Position numbers and translations under genes: made by a program. From SVFI01 sp045588655 (GTDB taxonomy: Bacteria; Bacillota; Clostridia; Lachnospirales; Lachnospiraceae), in NCBI GenBank assembly GCA_045588655.1, contig JAZNEP010000037.1:18077-82076 (forward strand): a DNA stretch of 64,000 nucleotides. The letters run 5' to 3'. The notes under the pieces were generated by a model. That model was not told the DNA's origin. It saw nothing but the letters and a program-made list of their open reading frames with translations, and did not search any database. Shown in pieces: positions 59,253-64,000 of this stretch. Each line of letters begins with the position of its first letter. Positions within the stretch are counted from its first letter, which is position 1.

Positions 59253-60248
59253 TTAAACACCCTCCTTTGCCTGTTTTTTAAGCTCTTTTTGTTCCATTTT
59301 AAATTTCTTTTCCTGACGACGAATCTCTCTTCTGAGTTTTTCTTCATCTCTATCTCTTAAGACAAAGAACATAATCGCTGAAAGAACACAAATAATAAGG
59401 AACATAATCATACTTGCAGCTGCAGCTCTGTTATACATATAACTTCCGCTGAAGGCCTGATTATATATAAACAAACTTGTTGTCAATGTTGAATTATCCG
59501 GAGCACCATCAAGGAACAGTCTCGGAATATCGAACATCTGCAATCCACCAATCAATGATGTTACGAGTGTAAACAACAAGATTGTTTTAATATTCGGAAT
59601 CGTTACCATGAAAAAGGTCTGTGTACGATTTGCGCCATCTACTTCTGCCGCTTCAAAAATCTCAGGACTGATACCAAGAACACCTGAAATTAACACAACC
59701 ATCGTATAACCATACCACATCCATGTTTGAATAAAGATAACAATACCTTGCGCAACTTTTTTCTTAAGAAGCATATCTACCGGACCTGAAAAGATGCCAA
59801 GTTTTACCAATAAATCATTTACCGGTCCAGTCGGATAACCAAATAATGCACCAAACAAAATAGCAACTGTCGCTGCTGTAATAATATTTGGCATGTAGAA
59901 AAGGACTTTAAAAAGACCCTGTCCTTTTACCAGACTACGTTTGTCTGTAAACCAAGCTGTCAGTAAGAGTGCAAGAACAATCTGTGGTACGAAGTTGCAT
60001 CCCCACAAAAACAATGTATTCTTTAACGCTGTTCTAAAAGACGGATTAGCCAAAACCGTTTTAAAGTTTCTAAACGGATCGTCAGCTAAAAAATTCATCT
60101 CCAGCACTCCAAGACCTTTCAAATCAGTAAAACCGATAGCTGTGGTATACATAATCGGATAAAGCTGAAACAGGATAAATGTAATCACAAACGGGATACT
60201 AAATATATAGCCATACTTTGCATATCCGCGCAGTTTCTTACTCTTCAT
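59253..60248 (-). CDS. Carbohydrate ABC transporter permease (MalF/LacF type)
   Basis: 331 residues. Six membrane helices begin with YIFSIPFVITFILFQLYPIMYTTAIGF; the EAA loop is EIFEAAEVDGANRTQTFFMVTIPNIKTI (in part: AAEVDGANRTQTFFMVTIP). The C-terminus has an unusual charged tail of about 40 residues (DRDEEKLRREIRRQEKKFKM onward). It lies 205 bp after the binding-protein gene, with a terminator between them. Confidence 0.94.
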   Translation of the reverse strand: MKSKKLRGYAKYGYIFSIPFVITFILFQLYPIMYTTAIGFTDLKGLGVLEMNFLADDPFRNFKTVLANPSFRTALKNTLFLWGCNFVPQIVLALLLTAWFTDKRSLVKGQGLFKVLFYMPNIITAATVAILFGALFGYPTGPVNDLLVKLGIFSGPVDMLLKKKVAQGIVIFIQTWMWYGYTMVVLISGVLGISPEIFEAAEVDGANRTQTFFMVTIPNIKTILLFTLVTSLIGGLQMFDIPRLFLDGAPDNSTLTTSLFIYNQAFSGSYMYNRAAAASMIMFLIICVLSAIMFFVLRDRDEEKLRREIRRQEKKFKMEQKELKKQAKEGV

Positions 60249-60383
60249 TTTTCACCCACCTCCATATTCCACGTGTGATTAATGTACAATTTCTAAATAC
60301 TATCCAAACCCCCAAGATTCTCTTTCATCTCATGTTATTTATTCACGTATCACAAAATTTCATCATAGGTTTTTGGGCATAGG

Positions 60384-60426
60384 AAAAAGGACGGACGTTT
60401 TTATAAAAATGTCCGTCCCTTTTTTC
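60384..60426 (-). terminator. Intercistronic terminator between the binding protein and the permeases
   Basis: GGACGGAC (60389-60396) pairs with GTCCGTCC (60411-60418), the loop sides extend the stem with A/T pairs, and TTTTTCC follows on the minus strand. Partial termination would leave more mRNA for the binding protein than for the permeases. Confidence 0.85.
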
Positions 60427-60453
60427 TATTATTTCATAATTAGGTTTTTATGA

Positions 60454-61935
60454 TTATTCAACGATAACATCAAGGTTATCAGCTACCTGCTGTTTGAAGT
60501 CAGCGATTGCCTGATCACGATCTTTGTTACCAGCTGTGTATTCACGAACCTGTTCTCTCCAGAAGCCGTTGATTGTCTCATCGTACTGAGTTAAGTTAGT
60601 ACCTTTAGCATATTCGTTTGCTGGAACGAAAGCTTCGAACATATTCTGTCCGCCTAAGAAATCAACAGATCCGTCTGATTTAGACATTACTGTACCAGAA
60701 GCAACACAGTCTTTAGCTGTTGGTGTAGCAGGATCGTTATCCCAATCTACTGTACCGTTAGCCCATGCATACTGAAGTCCATCTTCAGAGCTATCAAGTG
60801 TAATCCACTCAAGAATCTCAGCTACAGCTGCTGCTTTTGCTGGATCTTCTGCTGCTGTTTTGCTAGCAAGTAACCATGTACCACCCCAGAAGAAACCTAC
60901 TGGAGATGCACAAACAGCCCAATCACCGTATGTACCTTCACCAACTGCTGCACCACCACAGTTTGGAGCCATTGTGTAGTTAATTAACCAAGCTGGTCCG
61001 AAGAAACCAAGGATACCCTGAGCGCCTTCGCCCTTCATATCAGCAAACCAAGCATCCTGCCAGTCCTGAGTATCATTGTGGTAACCATTGTCTTTTAATT
61101 TCTTAGATAAGTCAAGGAACTCTTCACGCTTTGGATCGATTGTAAGTTTTCCATCTACGATCCAGCCTGAATCTGAGCTGTTCTCAACTGCATGCCATAA
61201 GTCTCCGTCACCAGAAACGATTCCGTATCCTTTAGCTTTTAATTCATCTGCTGCTGCCCAGAACTGATCCCAGTTACCTGAACCTGCACCAAGTTTTTCT
61301 GCTACTGTAGCTGGATCGTCTGTTCCCCAAACGTCCTGAGCGATTGAACGACGGTAGATGAAAGCTCCACCTGTTGCCTGATATCCTAATGCAACTAAGT
61401 TACCATCTGGATTTGATCCGATATCAACTGTATACTGAGCGATCTGAGCTTCTGCTAATTTAGCATCTACATCGATACCAAGATCTGCGTATGGAGCTGC
61501 CCACTGAGCTGCATCACCCTGAGAATATTTAAGGATGAAAGCTGCTTCTGCACAGTAGATGTCAGGAGCATCTGCACCACCTGCTGCAAGAGCCTGGTCA
61601 AGTGCTGGCTGGTAAGCGCCGTCTGTTGTAGCAACGATTGTAGATTTGATTTCCCAATCGAAATCTGGATGAAGCTCTTTATATTTGTCAACCATTTTTG
61701 GTACTTCATCTGTGAATGCCCATAAGTTAATAACTTTGTCACCAGAAGCTACTTCTTCAGCTGGTTCTTCAGCTGGCTCTTCAGCTGGTTCATCAGCTGC
61801 GTCCTCTGCTGGTGCTTCTGTTTCTGTGTCTGCTGGTGTTTCTGTTGTTGCTGTTTCGCCAGATCCGCTACATCCTACTAATAAAGATGCAACCATAGCT
61901 GTTGAAAGCAATACACTTAATACTTTCTTTTTCAT
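60454..61935 (-). CDS. Extracellular sugar-binding lipoprotein of the ABC transporter
   Basis: 493 residues. A lipoprotein signal peptide ends at LLVGC (Cys22). A low-complexity linker of Thr/Glu/Ala/Pro (repeat EEPAEEPAEEVA) precedes the family 1-type binding fold: VINLWAFTDEVPKMVDKYKELHPDF, a hinge region, and many Trp residues (DTQDWQDAWFADMKGEG, FFWGGTWLLASK) that would stack on sugar rings. Its size and aromatic richness fit an oligosaccharide. The ATG at 61935 has GAGGAGG about 10 bases upstream. With the divergent cellobiose phosphorylase gene, cello-oligosaccharides are the likely ligand. Confidence 0.93.
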   Translation of the reverse strand: MKKKVLSVLLSTAMVASLLVGCSGSGETATTETPADTETEAPAEDAADEPAEEPAEEPAEEVASGDKVINLWAFTDEVPKMVDKYKELHPDFDWEIKSTIVATTDGAYQPALDQALAAGGADAPDIYCAEAAFILKYSQGDAAQWAAPYADLGIDVDAKLAEAQIAQYTVDIGSNPDGNLVALGYQATGGAFIYRRSIAQDVWGTDDPATVAEKLGAGSGNWDQFWAAADELKAKGYGIVSGDGDLWHAVENSSDSGWIVDGKLTIDPKREEFLDLSKKLKDNGYHNDTQDWQDAWFADMKGEGAQGILGFFGPAWLINYTMAPNCGGAAVGEGTYGDWAVCASPVGFFWGGTWLLASKTAAEDPAKAAAVAEILEWITLDSSEDGLQYAWANGTVDWDNDPATPTAKDCVASGTVMSKSDGSVDFLGGQNMFEAFVPANEYAKGTNLTQYDETINGFWREQVREYTAGNKDRDQAIADFKQQVADNLDVIVE

Positions 61936-62055
61936 TCTTTTTTGTCCTCCTCTAAAAGATGTTTTTTTGAAATAAGTGTTAGTTAATAGTTTGCATTTAT
62001 TTTTTATTATCACCTCACGTGATATAAATGCCACAATTAGTTAATACGTAAAACC

Positions 62056-62106
62056 ACTTAATCGTTTTCGCTCTCTTAATATACAACAATTTGGATAGAA
62101 TAGCAA
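62056..62106 (-). promoter_or_regulatory. Promoter of the binding-protein gene with candidate operator
   Basis: TTGCTA (62101-62106), 17 bp and TATATT (62078-62083) on the minus strand. Immediately downstream lies ACTTAATCGTTTTCG (62056-62070), which recurs with one change next to the divergent GH94 promoter. Its place over the transcription start fits a repressor site. Confidence 0.65.
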
Positions 62107-62458
62107 CGCTTTTTTTGTATTTATTGTACACTTTTTCTATTTTTGTTACTATTTCACAATTTTACATTTGACTTTTTGAACGATTCATCCATAATTCATT
62201 CACACTTTGTTCATATTTTAAAGGCGTTTTTCGACACATTTTTTAGGGATTTTTATCAAGATCTTTTTCAATCACTAAAAAAGCAGACCATTTATTTTCT
62301 ATATTATAAATAGGAAGTTTCACCTCTTTTTTTGTAATTCCACTTCCATCGCTCTCTCTGTTTTCTTCTTTCAATATTCCCTCTATGTGTCTTTTGTTTT
62401 GCATTGTGCTTTTTGACACAGAAATCGTGCCTGCCTATTCATTTTTGTGTATTTTTAC

Positions 62459-62538
62459 TTGCTTTTGTGCTTCCGTTTGAGTATAATCTGTTGTATAGGT
62501 TTTAAATCTAGTGCAGTACATATACTTAATCGTTTTTG
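62459..62538 (+). promoter_or_regulatory. Promoter of the GH94 gene with candidate operator
   Basis: TTGCTT (62459-62464), 17 bp and a perfect TATAAT (62482-62487). About 37 bp further is ACTTAATCGTTTTTG (62524-62538), 14 of 15 identical to the motif at 62056. The space between the two promoters (62107-62458) is AT-rich and I see no gene in it. Confidence 0.65.
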
Positions 62539-62579
62539 TTTTTTCGCAAACTTTATTATTATGAAAGGACATGAAACTT

Positions 62580-64000
62580 ATGAAATTTGGTTATTTTGAT
62601 GACAACAACAGAGAATATGTCATTACAACACCTAAAACACCGCTTCCTTGGATCAATTACCTTGGATGCAATGAATTTTTTTCATTAATTTCTAACACAT
62701 GCGGAGGCTACACTTTCTATAAGGATGCAAAACTTCTGCGTCTTACTCGTTATCGATACAATGATGTCCCAAATGATATCAATGGTAAATACTTCTATAT
62801 TAAGGATGGAGACACCGTTTGGAATCCAGGTTGGAAACCGACGCAGACAGATCTTGACAACTATGAATGCCGTCACGGTATCGGTTATTCTAAATTCAAC
62901 GGTTCCAAGAACGATGTGGCAGCTTCTGTTCTTACCTTCGTTCCTATGAATGATAACTGCGAGATCAGCAAGGTAACTCTTACCAACAACTCTTCCGCAG
63001 CGAAGGACATCCAGTTATTCTCTTATGTAGAATGGTGTTTATGGAATGCAGATGACGACTCACGTAACTTCCAGCGTAACTTAAGTACCGGTGAAGTTGA
63101 AGTCATCGGCTCTACCATTTATCACAAGACAGAGTATCGCGAACGTCGTAATCACTATGCAGTTTATTCTGTTAACACTCCGGTTGACGGATTTGATACA
63201 AGCCGCGATGCTTTCATCGGCGCTTACAGAGGAGCGAATAATCCTGAAGCGGTTGAAAACGGCAAAGCTACAAACTCTATCGCAAGCGGTTGGTCACCGA
63301 TTGCTTCTCATCAGATTAACGTAAATCTTGCTCCTGGCGAGTCCAAAACATTTGTATTTGTACTCGGCTATTGCGAGAACCCGGATGATGACAAGTGGGA
63401 ATCTTACGGTATTATAAAAAAAGATCCTGCCAATGCTATGCTTGCTAAATATCAGACAGAGGAAGATGTTCAGAAAGCGTTCGATGAACTTCAGGCTTAC
63501 TGGAACGAACTTCTTAATAAATACACTGTAAAATCTTCTAACGACAAAGTTGACCGCATGGTTAACATCTGGAACCAGTATCAGTGTATGGTAACATTCA
63601 ACATGTCACGTTCTGCTTCTTATTATGAATCAGGTATCGGACGTGGTATGGGATTCCGTGATTCTTGTCAGGACTTACTCGGATTTGTTCACTTGATTCC
63701 GGAGCGTGCTCGTCAGAGAATTATCGATATCGCTTCTACACAGTTTGAAGATGGTAGTGCATATCACCAGTATCAGCCACTTACTAAAAAAGGAAATTCT
63801 GATATCGGTAGCGGTTTTAACGATGATCCATTATGGCTGATTGGCGGAACCAGCGCATACATCCGTGAAACGGGCGATATTTCTATATTAAATGAGATGG
63901 TACCTTTTGATAACGATGAATCAAAGGCAACTCCACTCCTCAACCACTTAAAACGTTCCTTCGATTACATTGTAAATCACAAGGGACCACACAACTTACC
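62580..64000 (+). CDS. Cellobiose phosphorylase-like enzyme (GH94), 3' end outside window
   Basis: 473 complete codons are visible of an expected 800 or so. The start MKFGYFDDNNREYVITTPKTP, with LPWINYLGCNEFFSLISNTCGGYTFYKDAKL (in part), is the N-terminal beta-sandwich typical of cellobiose phosphorylases. The catalytic domain begins near 330, with YYESGIGRGMGFRDSCQDLLG and the general acid Asp in GSGFNDDPLW (near 414). It splits cellobiose with phosphate into glucose and glucose-1-phosphate in the cytosol. AAAGGA lies about 10 bases before the ATG at 62580; an in-frame ATG at 62571 is too close to that site. The divergent ABC transporter probably supplies its substrate. Confidence 0.95.
   Translation, partial: MKFGYFDDNNREYVITTPKTPLPWINYLGCNEFFSLISNTCGGYTFYKDAKLLRLTRYRYNDVPNDINGKYFYIKDGDTVWNPGWKPTQTDLDNYECRHGIGYSKFNGSKNDVAASVLTFVPMNDNCEISKVTLTNNSSAAKDIQLFSYVEWCLWNADDDSRNFQRNLSTGEVEVIGSTIYHKTEYRERRNHYAVYSVNTPVDGFDTSRDAFIGAYRGANNPEAVENGKATNSIASGWSPIASHQINVNLAPGESKTFVFVLGYCENPDDDKWESYGIIKKDPANAMLAKYQTEEDVQKAFDELQAYWNELLNKYTVKSSNDKVDRMVNIWNQYQCMVTFNMSRSASYYESGIGRGMGFRDSCQDLLGFVHLIPERARQRIIDIASTQFEDGSAYHQYQPLTKKGNSDIGSGFNDDPLWLIGGTSAYIRETGDISILNEMVPFDNDESKATPLLNHLKRSFDYIVNHKGPHNL

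Noticed and set aside
62056..62070. CcpA cre site
   Set aside because: The motif has the CG centre but lacks the TG…CA palindromic flanks of a cre box.

Overview
The window looks like chromosomal DNA of a spore-forming, low-GC Clostridia, most likely Lachnospiraceae. The reasons are an alpha/beta-type small acid-soluble spore protein gene, a dipicolinate synthase A gene with a sigma-K-like promoter, Shine-Dalgarno sequences close to AGGAGG at almost every gene, tRNA genes without encoded CCA, a fused single-chain PurL, and gut-type glycan genes (GH94 cellobiose phosphorylase, GH5, GH77, GT35). I see no prophage, insertion sequence or CRISPR array. Most genes lie on the minus strand.

Layout, left to right. 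1-3255: a 3'-truncated radical SAM DNA-repair protein behind a promoter with a LexA-type SOS box, then a DUF4250 / corrinoid-activator (RACo-like) / YdcF operon. 3347-6024: clpB behind a CIRCE (HrcA) operator. 6094-8715: a cobalamin riboswitch, then a DUF4430 lipoprotein, an ECF-type S component and two zinc-ribbon membrane paralogues. 8791-11451: a metal-efflux operon (ArsR/SmtB regulator, separate HMA chaperone, P-type ATPase). 11563-13768: a small membrane protein and a GntR/DUF5808 pair. 13794-18632: dpaA and purL. 18633-19432: an AT-rich gene-free stretch with repeated TGTGG/CCACA inverted motifs. 19500-24659: GH5, a Ca/Na exchanger, two small unknown genes, a D-lactate dehydrogenase-like enzyme and an AI-2E-type permease. 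24725-30934: the protein quality-control run tig-clpP-clpX-lon-engB. 31135-33658: SASP with a structured leader, DUF975, DJ-1/PfpI and CYTH proteins. 33668-37487: malQ-glgP. 37691-40339: a large secreted DUF5722-type protein.

40403-52364 is the most unusual block. A tight operon carries an ABC permease and ATPase without a binding protein, an MBOAT acyltransferase, an SGNH protein, an AMP-forming acyl ligase and an acyl carrier protein. Two two-component systems and a second SGNH paralogue lie upstream of it. The parts match the logic of the dlt D-alanylation pathway, but the gene order, the ligase motifs and the attached transporter differ, so this may be an undescribed acyl modification of the cell surface.

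52457-53829 holds seven tRNA genes, a decayed tRNA-Leu copy and a small membrane gene between the decayed and the intact copy. 53922-57236 is an RNA methyltransferase / amidase-like / rdgB / phosphodiesterase operon; the amidase-like protein appears to lack its catalytic glutamate. 57343-57784 contains an Asn/Gln-rich 65-residue protein with a sigma-G-like promoter and, on the opposite strand, a candidate small RNA of about 90 nt with three CCCC segments. 58410-64000 is a cello-oligosaccharide-type locus: a binding protein and two ABC permeases divergent from a GH94 phosphorylase that is cut by the window edge. The two sides share a 15-bp motif next to both promoters.

All calls rest on reading the sequence and recalled family knowledge; no database search was run.
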